A DNA stretch of 64,000 nucleotides from Dietzia psychralcaliphila. GTDB lineage: Bacteria > Actinomycetota > Actinomycetes > Mycobacteriales > Mycobacteriaceae. The notes under the pieces are model-generated. The model was not told the origin of the DNA. It saw only the letters and a program-made list of their open reading frames with translations, and made no database searches. Shown piece after piece: positions 33,368-41,732 of this stretch; the stretch's first letter is position 1, and the number at the start of each line of letters is the position of its first letter. The stretch spans positions 186,001-250,000 of the forward strand of contig NZ_CP015453.1 in assembly GCF_003096095.1 (NCBI RefSeq), in the 5' to 3' direction. Made by a program: the position numbers and the translations under genes.

Positions 33368-34732
33368 TCAGGCTGCCAGTCGGGCTCTCCTTTGGGCGGT
33401 GGTGTGGTTGCGGTGGCGGGCGCGGACTTCCGCGGGCACCTGGTAGCGCTCGCGGACGATGGCCCGAGCCTGGGTGATGTCGAGGATCGCGCCGTCGTCG
33501 TCGCGGTACTCGTAGGGCGCGTTGCGGTGCACGACGATCCAGATCCGCTCGGCGAGCTTGCGGGCGACCGCGCACACGGCCTTGTTGTGGTGCTGACCCT
33601 TGTCGACCATGAGCCGGTGGTACACCCGAGCGAGCTGCGGGTCGGATGTGCGTGCCGCATTCGCGGCGAGGAACACCGCCATCCGCAAAGCCGACGGGCC
33701 TTCCTTGCTGATCGCGCGATGTTTGTGCTCCATGGTTCCCGACGACCAGTTCGATGGGGTCAGTCCGCAGTAGGAGGCGAAGTCCTCGGGGCGGGCGAAA
33801 CGGGACCCGTCGCCGAGCCAGCCACGAATCGTCGCCGCGGTGATCGGGCCGGTCCCCGGCACCGAGAGCAGCAGATCATCGGGGCCGTAGAAGGCGTGCC
33901 AGAGCCCGTCGAGTTGCTCGGTGTAGCGGTCGAATCGGTCCGCGGCCTGATCGATGTCGGCGAGCATTCCAGCTACTTTCGACCTCCAGAAATCGAGGTC
34001 ATAGTAGTCCTCGAGGATGCTCACCCAGGCTGCCGCGGCACTGCGCAGTTGGTCAGCGATCTGCTCTTGTCGGCCACTACAGTAGGAGTGTTGGCGCAGC
34101 ACCGCGGCGATCGTGGACCGGTGTGCTCGGGCCAGGGCTCGCAGGTCAGGCCACCGCCCCAGCACCGCCAACGTGCGGGTACGAGATCCGGCGAGAATCT
34201 TGTCGATGTCCGGAACGGTGGCGGCGACGTAAGAACGAAGTCGGCGCCAGCACTGGTCGTAGTGCACGCGGGCATCGCCCCGCGAAAGGGCCGAGCGTTT
34301 GATGGCCTCGGAACCGACGTCGGCGACGACGAGCGGTTCAAGGTCGAACAAGTCGAGCGCCTTGGCCAGCAGATGCGCATCGATGACGTCGGACTTGTTC
34401 TTGCCGGCCACCGCTGCGCGCAGTCGAGAGGAGTGCCTGGTGCCGATCAGGTAGAACCGGCCGCCGGCGGCGCCGACCGCAGCCTGGATACCAACCCAGG
34501 TCAGGGAAGTCGGTTCAGCGACCACGTCGACGGCGACGTCGACTGCTGCGAGAAACCTGGTCAGCTCGTTCATCCCGGCCGCGGTGCTCGGGATGGTCTT
34601 GCGGGTTGTTCGTGTCGTGCCGTCGTTGCGATATTCGATCAGCTCGCACTGGTGATTCGCCACGATCGCGCAGTCGATCCCGGCGCGGGCCTGAATCGTT
34701 GTGGGACTATGGACTGTGCCCGTTGAAGTCAT
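33368..34732 (-). CDS. IS110-family transposase (DEDD recombinase)
   Basis: 454-aa transposase. The N-terminal RuvC-like DEDD domain shows GIDCAIVANHQ, VVAEPTSLTW and KNKSDVIDAHLLAKAL (the paired acidic residues). The C-terminal Tnp domain has LLSVPGTGPITAATIRGWLG and YCGLTPSNWSSG, which carries the Ser typical of the active site. ATG 34732 starts MTSTGTVHSP; longer in-frame starts at 34762 and 34810 exist. Intact and probably functional. IS110 enzymes are guided by a bridge RNA from the element's non-coding end, expected upstream of this gene. Confidence 0.93.
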   Translation of the reverse strand: MTSTGTVHSPTTIQARAGIDCAIVANHQCELIEYRNDGTTRTTRKTIPSTAAGMNELTRFLAAVDVAVDVVAEPTSLTWVGIQAAVGAAGGRFYLIGTRHSSRLRAAVAGKNKSDVIDAHLLAKALDLFDLEPLVVADVGSEAIKRSALSRGDARVHYDQCWRRLRSYVAATVPDIDKILAGSRTRTLAVLGRWPDLRALARAHRSTIAAVLRQHSYCSGRQEQIADQLRSAAAAWVSILEDYYDLDFWRSKVAGMLADIDQAADRFDRYTEQLDGLWHAFYGPDDLLLSVPGTGPITAATIRGWLGDGSRFARPEDFASYCGLTPSNWSSGTMEHKHRAISKEGPSALRMAVFLAANAARTSDPQLARVYHRLMVDKGQHHNKAVCAVARKLAERIWIVVHRNAPYEYRDDDGAILDITQARAIVRERYQVPAEVRARHRNHTTAQRRARLAA

Positions 34733-34900
34733 GGGTTCGGGCTTCCTTCCTGCCACGCTCGCCATAGCGGGACAGTCGAGACGATGTCGCCGGGCGTCCT
34801 CGAGCGGCATCGCACGTGCCGGCAGGCTCCACCAAGCCTGCCTGCGACGTCGCAGGAGGGAAGCCCCACAATCATCGCCGCGCCATCGGGTAGAGCGGCC
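34733..34900 (-). ncRNA. Candidate IS110 bridge-RNA region (inference)
   Basis: Non-coding DNA directly upstream of the transposase, where IS110 elements encode their guide RNA. It is rich in secondary structure: an 8-bp stem GGCAGGCT / AGCCTGCC with loop CCACCA (34821-34842) adjoining a 16-bp perfect palindrome CCTGCGACGTCGCAGG (34841-34856). Target- and donor-binding loops were not matched to the flanks, so the exact limits are unknown. Confidence 0.4.
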
Positions 34901-35255
34901 GTGGCTTCCTGTGTACTTATCGGTCTCGGGAGCATCCCGTCGCCGCGGCCCCGCATACTCGAGCCGCTGCCACAGCAGGCCATCGGCGCCCCGCGGCCAG
35001 CAATCGGCCGAGAGGTGTCGCCGCCAGGGTGTGCCCGTGCTTACGTGTCATCCGGCGCGACCAGTCGACAGAACACCTCTGCCAGGCCAGTCCGTCAATT
35101 CCCTTCAAACGGGCCATGTGGCGGGGCAGATCCGGTGTCGCATTCTCTGTTCACGAGGCACAACCCTCAGCCGACAACCGCGCTCACCGAACCTCTCCCA
35201 CCGTCAACCCTAGCGGGCTGCTGAGCTGGGAAAACCCAGCACCGAAAACGATATA
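34901..35255. other. Non-coding remainder of the inserted segment
   Basis: 355 bp with no convincing gene; a 66-codon reverse frame (34917-35117) is Arg/Ala-rich and unrecognised. A small perfect hairpin GCTGGG-AAAA-CCCAGC lies near the right boundary (35226-35241). Confidence 0.5.
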
Positions 35256-35259
35256 GGCC
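35256..35259. mobile_element. Last four bases of ISL3 copy 2
   Basis: GGCC, the terminal bases of the ISL3 right inverted repeat displaced from 33245 by the IS110-bearing insertion. Directly followed by the right target duplication. Confidence 0.75.
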
Positions 35260-35514
35260 CACAAACCCCACCTGCACTTCGCGGCCGACGGCGACGACGT
35301 GGTGGAGCGCGTCAGGGCCATCACCGCAGGTGGTCTGGCGATCTTCGCGGTCGAATCGGAGGGCGGTCGTCTGGGGGCCTGCCTCCGATCGGGGTGCCCC
35401 GAGGTGTTCGTCGACACCAGCCGGAACGGTGGGCGGCGCTACTGCACTGCCCGGTGCGGCAACCACGACGCTGTCCAACGGCACCGGTCCCCCGGCCGCC
35501 GTCGACGCGGATAA
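35260..35514 (+). pseudogene. CGNR zinc-finger gene, 3' fragment
   Basis: C-terminal part of the split regulator, beginning with the right copy of the octamer CACAAACC (35260-35267) and continuing in frame HKPHLHFAADGDDVVERVRA. The zinc-finger signature CLRSGCPEVFVDTSRNGGRR followed by YCTARCGN is intact, except that the final Arg of CGNR is His (CGNH). It is separated from its N-terminal half by 4.9 kb of mobile DNA and has no start of its own, so it is inactive. Confidence 0.92.
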
Positions 35515-35575
35515 CGCAGGGTATCGGGGGACGCAGGGGGTGTCGTCCGGGCCCGAGATCGGGGATCATGTGTCG

Positions 35576-36493
35576 ATGGACACACGAGTCGAGCCCTGGC
35601 CGGACCTGCCCCTCGAGTCGTGGATCGACACCAGGGACACACTTCACCTGTGGACCCAGATCGTCGGCAAGACGCGCATGGCCCTCGGGCCGGAGATCAA
35701 CCACTGGTGGGGTGTCCCGCTGTACGTGGACGCTCGGGGGCTCACCACGTCTCTGATGGTCGCCGGAGGCCGAGGCCTGGAGATCCGCTTCGACTTCGTC
35801 AGTCACGAACTCCTGCTCCTCGTCACCGACGGCAGCACCCGTCGGATGGCGCTCGAACCGGGGACCGTCGCCGATTTCCACGCCGAGTACACCGGCCACC
35901 TGGCCGATCTCGGGTTCGACGTGACCATCGTCGGGACCCCGGTCGAGTTGCCGGAGGTGATCCCGTTCGCCGAGGACACCACGCACGCGTCGTACGACGC
36001 CGACGCGGTGGCCCGTTTCTGGAGGTCGCTGGTCAGCGCGCACGGAGTCCTGTCCGCGTTCCGCGGCGGGTTCCGGGGAAAGTCCTCACCCGTCCACTTC
36101 TTCTGGGGTGCATTCGATCTGGCCGTCACCCGGTTCTCCGGACGCTCCGCCCCCGAGCACCCCGGTGGCGTCCCGAACTGCCCGGACCGGGTCATGCACG
36201 AGGCCTACAGCGACGAGGTGTCGAGCGCGGGGTACTGGCCGGGTGGTGCGGAGGAGGGCGTTTTCTACGCGTACGCCTATCCCCACCCCGAGGGGTACGA
36301 CTCCCATCCGGCGGTCGAGGCCCCCGCGTACTGGGACACCGGGCTTGGTGAATACGTGCTGCCGTACCACCTCGTGCGACAGGCGCCGGATCCCGACGCC
36401 ATGGTCCTGACATTCCTCGAACAGACCCATCGCGCGGCGGAGGAGACGGCGGGCTGGGCCCGGGTCCGGGTTCCCCGGTCCGGCAGCAACTAG
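35576..36493 (+). CDS. DUF5996-family protein
   Basis: 305-aa cytosolic protein. It matches the DUF5996 pattern: WPDLPLESWIDTRDTLHLWTQIVGK at the start, NHWWGVPLYVDARGL, then SPVHFFWGAFDLAVTRFSGR and a C-terminal GVFYAYAYPHPEGY with EYVLPYHLVR. ATG 35576 begins the conserved region; GTG 35570 is an alternative. The family is frequent in actinobacteria and its function is unknown. No operon partners. Confidence 0.85.
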   Translation: MDTRVEPWPDLPLESWIDTRDTLHLWTQIVGKTRMALGPEINHWWGVPLYVDARGLTTSLMVAGGRGLEIRFDFVSHELLLLVTDGSTRRMALEPGTVADFHAEYTGHLADLGFDVTIVGTPVELPEVIPFAEDTTHASYDADAVARFWRSLVSAHGVLSAFRGGFRGKSSPVHFFWGAFDLAVTRFSGRSAPEHPGGVPNCPDRVMHEAYSDEVSSAGYWPGGAEEGVFYAYAYPHPEGYDSHPAVEAPAYWDTGLGEYVLPYHLVRQAPDPDAMVLTFLEQTHRAAEETAGWARVRVPRSGSN

Positions 36494-36518
36494 GCGGAAC
36501 AGAGCTTCAGGGGCACTA

Positions 36519-36812
36519 CTACGCGCTGTTGGTCGCGGCGAAGACGAGAAACGCCACGAACAGTGCCGCCAGTCCCAGGCCGATGCCGATGACGGCGTCA
36601 CGGTGGTTCGACGCCTCGCCTTGGTCTACTCGTTTCAGACCGACCCAGCCACTGGCGAGGGCGACCACTGCGGCGGCGATGGTGATCGCGCCGCCGATGA
36701 AGGGCACCAGGGAGGCCAGCGCGGCGATGATTCCGGTGACCAGTGAGGTGGTCCCGGCGCCGTTGCGGTACGACGTGCCGGTGAAGTGGTCTTCGGTCAC
36801 TGGGCCTCCCAT
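36519..36812 (-). CDS. Small two-helix membrane protein (DUF4190-like)
   Basis: 97-aa protein with a hydrophilic N-terminus (EDHFTGTSYRNGAG), a first hydrophobic helix LVTGIIAALASLVPFIGGAI, a linker GWVGLKRVDQGEASNHR and a second helix near the C-terminus. This layout matches DUF4190 membrane proteins of unknown role. ATG 36812; GTG 36797 would remove four residues. Confidence 0.75.
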   Translation of the reverse strand: MGGPVTEDHFTGTSYRNGAGTTSLVTGIIAALASLVPFIGGAITIAAAVVALASGWVGLKRVDQGEASNHRDAVIGIGLGLAALFVAFLVFAATNSA

Positions 36813-36986
36813 GCACTGTCGAGGTGACTGACTGGTTCTCGCAACAGACTCGCCGCGACCGCCTCGAATGCTACCGCCGCCCGCTCGCCTCCGGTTCCTG
36901 CCAGGGAAGGCTCGCGGTAGGCGAGCCCGTCGAGCCGACTTGCTCCGCGCGTCCGAACAGCAACCCGAGTTCGCACGACTTGCCGG

Positions 36987-38027
36987 TCACCGTTTCCCGA
37001 ACTCATCGGCTGTGGCTCCACCTCGCACCCGCCAGAGGGGGTCGAGGGCGGCGTCCTCCTCGGCGGTGGCGACCCTGAAGGGGGGTTCGGTCGGCGTGGG
37101 CAGGCCCTGACGTTCCTGGCCCCTGGTGGCGCGAAGGCTTGCGACGACCGAGACGGTGAGAATTGCCGCGATGACCGCGAGGGAGATGGCGGTGGGGATG
37201 TAGAACACATCGATCTTGAGCAGCATCTTGACGCCCACCCACATCAGGACCAGGGCCAGGCCGATCTTGAGGTAGACGAATCGGTGGATGAGATCGGCCA
37301 GCAGGAAATACATCGCTCGCAGGCCCAGGATGGCGAAGGCATTGGCGGTGAAGACCAGGAACACCTCGTCGGTGACGGCGAAGATGGCGGGGATCGAATC
37401 GACGGCAAAAACGATGTCGGTGGTCTCGATGAGCACCAGCACGGCCAGCAGGGGAGTGGCCATGATGAGCCCGCCCTTGCGGACCAGCAGGCGTTGGCCG
37501 TGGAAGGTATCGGTCATGGGGACCAGGCGACGGAACGCTGTGAGGACTCGGGACTGGTCGGGGTTGAGGTGCTCGTCGCGCTGACGGATCATCCGGAAGC
37601 CGGTGTACAGCAGGAATGCGGCGAAGAGGTAGAGCACCCAGGAGAAGTTGGCGATGAGTACCGCGCCGCCGGCGATGAAGATCCCGCGGAAGACCAGCGC
37701 ACCGAGCACACCCAGGAACAGCACGCGGTGCTGGAACTGGGCCGGGACCGCGAAGTGGGCGAAGATGATGGCCCACACGAAGACGTTGTCCACCGCGAGG
37801 GACTTCTCGATGAGGTAGCCGGCGAAGTACTGCTGGCCGAACTCGGCGCCCCAGAACGCCCAGATGATCGCGCCGAAGCCCACGCCGAGCGCGACCCAGA
37901 CAGCCGACCACGTGGCGGCTTCTCGGACGCCGATGACGTGAGCCTTGCGGTGGGCGACGAGGTCGATCGCCAGCATCACGACGATGAACGCCAGGACGGC
38001 AAGCCAGAGCCAAAGGGGGGTGTGCAT
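36987..38027 (-). CDS. TerC/Alx-family manganese exporter
   Basis: 346-aa integral membrane protein with about nine helices. TerC signatures: EKSLAVDNVFVWAIIFAHFA, ETTDIVFAVDSIPAIFAVT and AILGLRAMYFLLADLIHRF; the paired acidic residues in the first two are the presumed metal site. Related proteins export Mn2+ or protect exoenzyme metallation. A yybP-ykoY Mn2+ riboswitch is directly upstream, supporting a manganese role. I chose ATG 38027 with AAAGG upstream; an ATG at 38048 is inside the riboswitch expression region. 174 bp (36813-36986) downstream has no recognisable gene. Confidence 0.9.
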   Translation of the reverse strand: MHTPLWLWLAVLAFIVVMLAIDLVAHRKAHVIGVREAATWSAVWVALGVGFGAIIWAFWGAEFGQQYFAGYLIEKSLAVDNVFVWAIIFAHFAVPAQFQHRVLFLGVLGALVFRGIFIAGGAVLIANFSWVLYLFAAFLLYTGFRMIRQRDEHLNPDQSRVLTAFRRLVPMTDTFHGQRLLVRKGGLIMATPLLAVLVLIETTDIVFAVDSIPAIFAVTDEVFLVFTANAFAILGLRAMYFLLADLIHRFVYLKIGLALVLMWVGVKMLLKIDVFYIPTAISLAVIAAILTVSVVASLRATRGQERQGLPTPTEPPFRVATAEEDAALDPLWRVRGGATADEFGKR

Positions 38028-38040
38028 AGTCAGGGGCCTT

Positions 38041-38143
38041 TCGATCAAGAGTGATCGAAGGTCTCTCCCGACCCTTACGGGCCCGCTCCGCCGGGTCCGA
38101 GGACCGTAGTGACGACGAAACGCGTGAGGGATACTCCCCTTCT
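38041..38143 (-). promoter_or_regulatory. yybP-ykoY manganese riboswitch of the TerC gene
   Basis: Reverse-strand sequence has GAAGGGGAGTATCCC (38143-38129), then GTCGTCACTACGG, and ends with TCGGGAGAGACCTTC (38071-38057), the conserved loop partners of the Mn2+ aptamer. P1 pairs GAAGG with CCTTC. Directly downstream a hairpin TCGATCA-CTCT-TGATCGA (38058-38041) abuts the ribosome-binding site AAAGG, suggesting translational control. Confidence 0.85.
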
Positions 38144-38463
38144 GGTGCAGTTCAGTTAACCACAGACGGGCGAGGTGTCGCAGGGCCAGTCGCTGGCGGG
38201 GGAGGCGTGGTCGGGTTCGCCTTCACGCGGGGTGGGTGCGCCGGGTAGGTGCGCCGGGTGGCCGCACCGACCGTCTTGCGTAATACTCGGAGTCGACGAG
38301 TTCGTCTATCTCAGACTTGGAGCGAGTGAAATCCCCTGATGGGTACCCCCTGCGAGAGGCCCGGGTCGGTTGACGACCCGGGCCCGAGTTGTCCCTGGCC
38401 GTTGTCACCGCGGAATCCGTGGTCGCTGCACCGTGAACCGCGATCACGTGAGCGAGCGTTCTG
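38144..38463. other. 320-bp leader/promoter region with a strong hairpin
   Basis: Non-coding region serving TerC (left) and the CNNM operon (right). On the forward strand it holds a perfect 10-bp stem GCCCGGGTCG / CGACCCGGGC with loop GTTGA (38359-38383) and a weaker hairpin ACTCG...CGAGT near 38286. No T-tract follows the strong stem. It may be an RNA control element for the CNNM genes; I could not match it to a known riboswitch class. Confidence 0.5.
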
Positions 38464-39873
38464 ATGGGCGTGACGCTCCTGATGCTGCTGCTGGGAATCC
38501 TGGTGATCCTGGCGATCATCGCGGCGAACGGCTACTTCGTGGCCCAGGAGTTCGCCTACATGTCCGTGGACAGGAACAGGCTCAAGGCGCGGGCGGAGGC
38601 GGGGGACGTCTCGGCAGCGCGGGCGCTGAAGGTCACCCAGCGGACCTCGTTCATGCTCTCGGGTGCCCAGCTGGGGATCACGGTCACCGGACTGCTGGTG
38701 GGGTTCGTGGCCGAACCCCTGGTGGGCCAATCTCTCGGAACCCTGTTGGGTGGGGCCGGCGTCCCCGCCGCGGTCGGTGTGACGGTGGGTACCGTGCTGG
38801 CGTTGATCGCCGCGACGGTGGTGCAGATGATCTTCGGCGAGTTGTATCCCAAGAACCTGGCGCTGGCCAGCCCGGAGCCCCTGGCCCGCGGTCTGGCCAG
38901 GTCGACCACCGTCTACCTCACAGTGTTCGGGTGGCTCATCGTGGTGTTCGACCGGTCGGCCGACCTGTTGCTCAAGATGGTCGGGGTCACACCGGTCCAC
39001 GATCTGGACACCACCGCCACGGCGGAGGACCTCGAACGCATCGTTGCTGACGCCAGGGGCAGTGGTGATCTGCCCGAGAATCTCTCCGTCCTCATCGACA
39101 GAATTCTGGACTTTCCGGATCGCACGGTCGAGCACGCGATGGTTCCGAGGTCTCAGACCAGCGTGATCTCACCAGATGCCACGGTCGGGGAGGTGAAGGT
39201 GATGATGGCCACCGGACACACCCGATATCCCGTGGTCACCGACGAGCAGGAGCCGGTGGGAGTGGTGCAGTTGGTGGATGTGCTCGGGTGGACTCTGGAG
39301 CCCGATGCGCCGGTCACCGAGCTCATGCGCCCGGTTGTGGTGGTCCCCTCGTTGATGTCGCTACCGGATGCGCTGTTCAGCTTGACCGATTCAGAGGCCC
39401 AGCTCGCCGCGGTAGTGGACGAGTACGGGGGTTTCGCCGGCGTGATCACCATCGAAGACCTCGCCGAGGAGTTGATCGGCGAACTGTCCGACGAGCACGA
39501 CGTCGAGGCGGATTCGGTGATCTCCCGCGAGGGTGAGAGCTGCTGGCGGATGGATGGCGACGTCCACATCGACGAGGCCGAGCGGGCACTTGGACACACA
39601 CTTCCCGAGGGCGACTACGAGACCATGGCGGGTCTGGCGATCGCCGCGCACGGGCGCCTGCCCGAGGTGGGGCAGACAGTGCGGGTTGATCTGCCGATCG
39701 ATCCCCGCGAGCTGATCGCCGACCATCCACGGGAAGTGGCTCTGGACATCGAGGTGCTCGAGTTGGCGCGGTTGGTGCCCAGTGAGCTGAGGATTCGTCT
39801 TCTGGAACGCGGTGGCGCCGTCTCCATCGACGCCGGTGATGACGACGCGACTGGCAAGGGCGAGGTGCGGTGA
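38464..39873 (+). CDS. CNNM/CorC-type transporter-like protein (hemolysin family), full-length
   Basis: 469-aa membrane protein: DUF21 transmembrane domain (about 1-190, with AANGYFVAQEFAYMSVDR and FGELYPKNLALASPE), a CBS pair (about 215-335, with IDRILDFPDRTVEHAMVPR and VVDEYGGFAGVITIEDLAEE) and a C-terminal CorC_HlyC domain. Related proteins export Mg2+ or Co2+. ATG 38464. Its stop shares a base with the next paralogue's ATG (TGATG). Confidence 0.92.
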   Translation: MGVTLLMLLLGILVILAIIAANGYFVAQEFAYMSVDRNRLKARAEAGDVSAARALKVTQRTSFMLSGAQLGITVTGLLVGFVAEPLVGQSLGTLLGGAGVPAAVGVTVGTVLALIAATVVQMIFGELYPKNLALASPEPLARGLARSTTVYLTVFGWLIVVFDRSADLLLKMVGVTPVHDLDTTATAEDLERIVADARGSGDLPENLSVLIDRILDFPDRTVEHAMVPRSQTSVISPDATVGEVKVMMATGHTRYPVVTDEQEPVGVVQLVDVLGWTLEPDAPVTELMRPVVVVPSLMSLPDALFSLTDSEAQLAAVVDEYGGFAGVITIEDLAEELIGELSDEHDVEADSVISREGESCWRMDGDVHIDEAERALGHTLPEGDYETMAGLAIAAHGRLPEVGQTVRVDLPIDPRELIADHPREVALDIEVLELARLVPSELRIRLLERGGAVSIDAGDDDATGKGEVR

Positions 39874-40982
39874 TGGGAAACCCGTTGGTTGTCACGGCTG
39901 TTACTACGGCGCTCATCGTCTTGAGCGCGTTCTTCGTCGTGATCGAATTCGCACTTCTCGGCGCGCGCCAACACCGGCTCGAGAAGGATGCGGCGACCAG
40001 TGCATCCGCCCGCGCGGCGCTTCGCGGGATGAACGAGCTGACCCTCATGCTCGCCGGTGCCCAGTTGGGCATCACGGTCTGTACGTTCGCCCTCGGTGCG
40101 GTCACCAAGCCCGCCGTGGACTCGTGGCTCGGCCCGGTCTTCACTTCGTGGGGCGCACCGGCCCAACTCGCTGGTGGCGTGGCGTTCGGGCTGTCGTTGC
40201 TCCTGGTGACCTTCCTGCATCTGGTGGTGGGGGAGATGGCGCCGAAGTCGTGGGCGATCGCGCACCCGGAGTTCGCCGCCAAGTTCATCGGCCTGCCCTC
40301 GAGAGGGTTCATCTGGGTGTTCCGCCCGCTGCTGCGGTGGGTCAACGCAGTAGCCAACCGCCTCGTCTCCGCCAGTGGCGTCACGCCCGTTGAGCGTGCC
40401 GCCGTGGGTGGGCAGGACGCGGCCACCATCCGCCAGCTCGTCGAACACTCGGCGACGGCGGGTTCCCTCGACAACTCGTTCAGATCCCCGTTGTCCGGTG
40501 CGCTCGGGTTGGACCAGTTGGACATCGGAGCACTCGTCGATACCTCGACGGCACCCACCGCGGTCCCGGCCGGAGCCACCGTGGCCCAGGTCCAACAGGC
40601 CGCAACGCGCACCGGCCACACGCGGGTGCTACTCCAGGACGACAATTCGCCCACCCCGGAGGTGGTTCATGTGCGTGACACGTTGATGGAGCCCGCAGAC
40701 GTGCACGCACGTGACTTTGCGCGCCCGGTGATGGTGTTCGACGCTCGCACGCCGGTGTACGAGGCGCTCGCCGAGGCTCGCGAGCGCAGCGAACAGCTTG
40801 CCGCGGTGACGGACCAGGGCCGGTTCATCGGAGTGATCACCATCTCCGACATCCTCAGGCATCTCCTGCCCCAGGACTCCGGGCGCGCCGGTGCGCGGCG
40901 ACCCGTCCCGTCGTCGGAGGAACCACCGAAGTCCGACCCTGAGTCGCCCCCGAGTGGCACGCAGAAGGGTAGTGAGAGGTGA
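39873..40982 (+). CDS. CNNM-like paralogue lacking the CorC_HlyC domain
   Basis: 369-aa protein with a DUF21 membrane domain (FFVVIEFALLGARQHRLEK, LTLMLAGAQLGITV, LVVGEMAPKSWAIAHPE) and a CBS pair, ending in a Pro/Ser/Glu-rich tail rather than a CorC_HlyC domain. Gene pairs of a long and a short CNNM protein are common in actinobacteria and probably form a heteromer. Starts at ATG 39873, coupled to the upstream gene; its stop overlaps the dedA GTG. Confidence 0.9.
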   Translation: MGNPLVVTAVTTALIVLSAFFVVIEFALLGARQHRLEKDAATSASARAALRGMNELTLMLAGAQLGITVCTFALGAVTKPAVDSWLGPVFTSWGAPAQLAGGVAFGLSLLLVTFLHLVVGEMAPKSWAIAHPEFAAKFIGLPSRGFIWVFRPLLRWVNAVANRLVSASGVTPVERAAVGGQDAATIRQLVEHSATAGSLDNSFRSPLSGALGLDQLDIGALVDTSTAPTAVPAGATVAQVQQAATRTGHTRVLLQDDNSPTPEVVHVRDTLMEPADVHARDFARPVMVFDARTPVYEALAEARERSEQLAAVTDQGRFIGVITISDILRHLLPQDSGRAGARRPVPSSEEPPKSDPESPPSGTQKGSER

Positions 40983-41668
40983 TCAGTCTTGCCGCCCCGA
41001 CCGCGACCACCAATCCCGCCGAAGGGTACAGCGGGTTCATCGGGTGGGTCCTGAACCTCATGGAGAGCCTGGGCGAGGTCGGGGTCGGTCTTGCAATTTT
41101 GTTGGAGACATTCCTTCCCCCGATCCCGTCGGAGGCGGTGCTGCCGGTGGCAGGATTCCTGGCCTACGAGGGTCGGATGAGCTTCTGGATCGCCTGGGCC
41201 GCGGCGACGGCGGGGGCGCTGCTGGGCGCCTGGATCTGGTACGTCATCGGAGCCGCGCTCGGCCGGGACCGGACAAGGCGTCTCGTCGGGAGTACTCCGC
41301 TTCTGGACTTCGAGGACTTCGACAAAGCGGAGACATTCTTCCGCCGATGGGGCGGTGTCGCCGTATTGCTCGGGCGATGTGTTCCCCTGGTGCGCTCGTT
41401 CGTCTCGATTCCAGCGGGAATCGAGCGAATGCCATTCCTGCACTTCACGGCGTACACGGCGATCGGGTCGGGCATATGGAACGCGATCTGGATAGGAATG
41501 GGATTCGCGTTCGGCCCCGCGATCAAACCAGCGCTCGAACAGTGGAGCGGGATACTGTCCAACGTCGTGCTCGTCATCCTCGCAATACTGCTCGGATGGT
41601 TCGTGATCGGCAGGCTTCGGCAGATCGGAAAGAAGAACCGGGAATCGGCTCCCACCGGTGCGATGTGA
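40979..41668 (+). CDS. DedA-family membrane protein
   Basis: 229-aa protein with the DedA signatures ETFLPPIPSEAVLPVAGFLA, GRCVPLVRSFVSIPAGIERM and FTAYTAIGSGIWNAIW. DedA proteins act in lipid-carrier recycling and membrane homeostasis. GTG 40979 overlaps the preceding CNNM stop (GTGA), so the three genes form one operon. Confidence 0.92.
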   Translation: MISLAAPTATTNPAEGYSGFIGWVLNLMESLGEVGVGLAILLETFLPPIPSEAVLPVAGFLAYEGRMSFWIAWAAATAGALLGAWIWYVIGAALGRDRTRRLVGSTPLLDFEDFDKAETFFRRWGGVAVLLGRCVPLVRSFVSIPAGIERMPFLHFTAYTAIGSGIWNAIWIGMGFAFGPAIKPALEQWSGILSNVVLVILAILLGWFVIGRLRQIGKKNRESAPTGAM

Positions 41669-41732
41669 GGATGAAGGTCCTCGGCGAGAGCCCCCTCGGC
41701 ACAGCCCTCGGAGCCACGTTCCTGTCTGGGTT

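Larger units (their letters stand above)
33246..35255 (-). mobile_element. 2,010-bp segment with IS110-family element inserted in the ISL3 right terminus
   Basis: Both boundaries are defined by the split ISL3 end (GGAAG to the left, GGCC to the right). It contains one reverse-strand IS110-type transposase, 122 bp downstream of that gene and 523 bp upstream. IS110 elements lack conventional terminal inverted repeats, in agreement with the ends here. Two kilobases is long for a single IS110 element, so the right part (about 34900-35255) may include additional DNA carried in or inserted separately. Confidence 0.75.

Noticed and set aside
34917-35117. 66-codon reverse ORF in the IS110-bearing segment
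   Set aside because: Ala/Arg-rich with no ribosome site or recognised domain; kept only as a remark.
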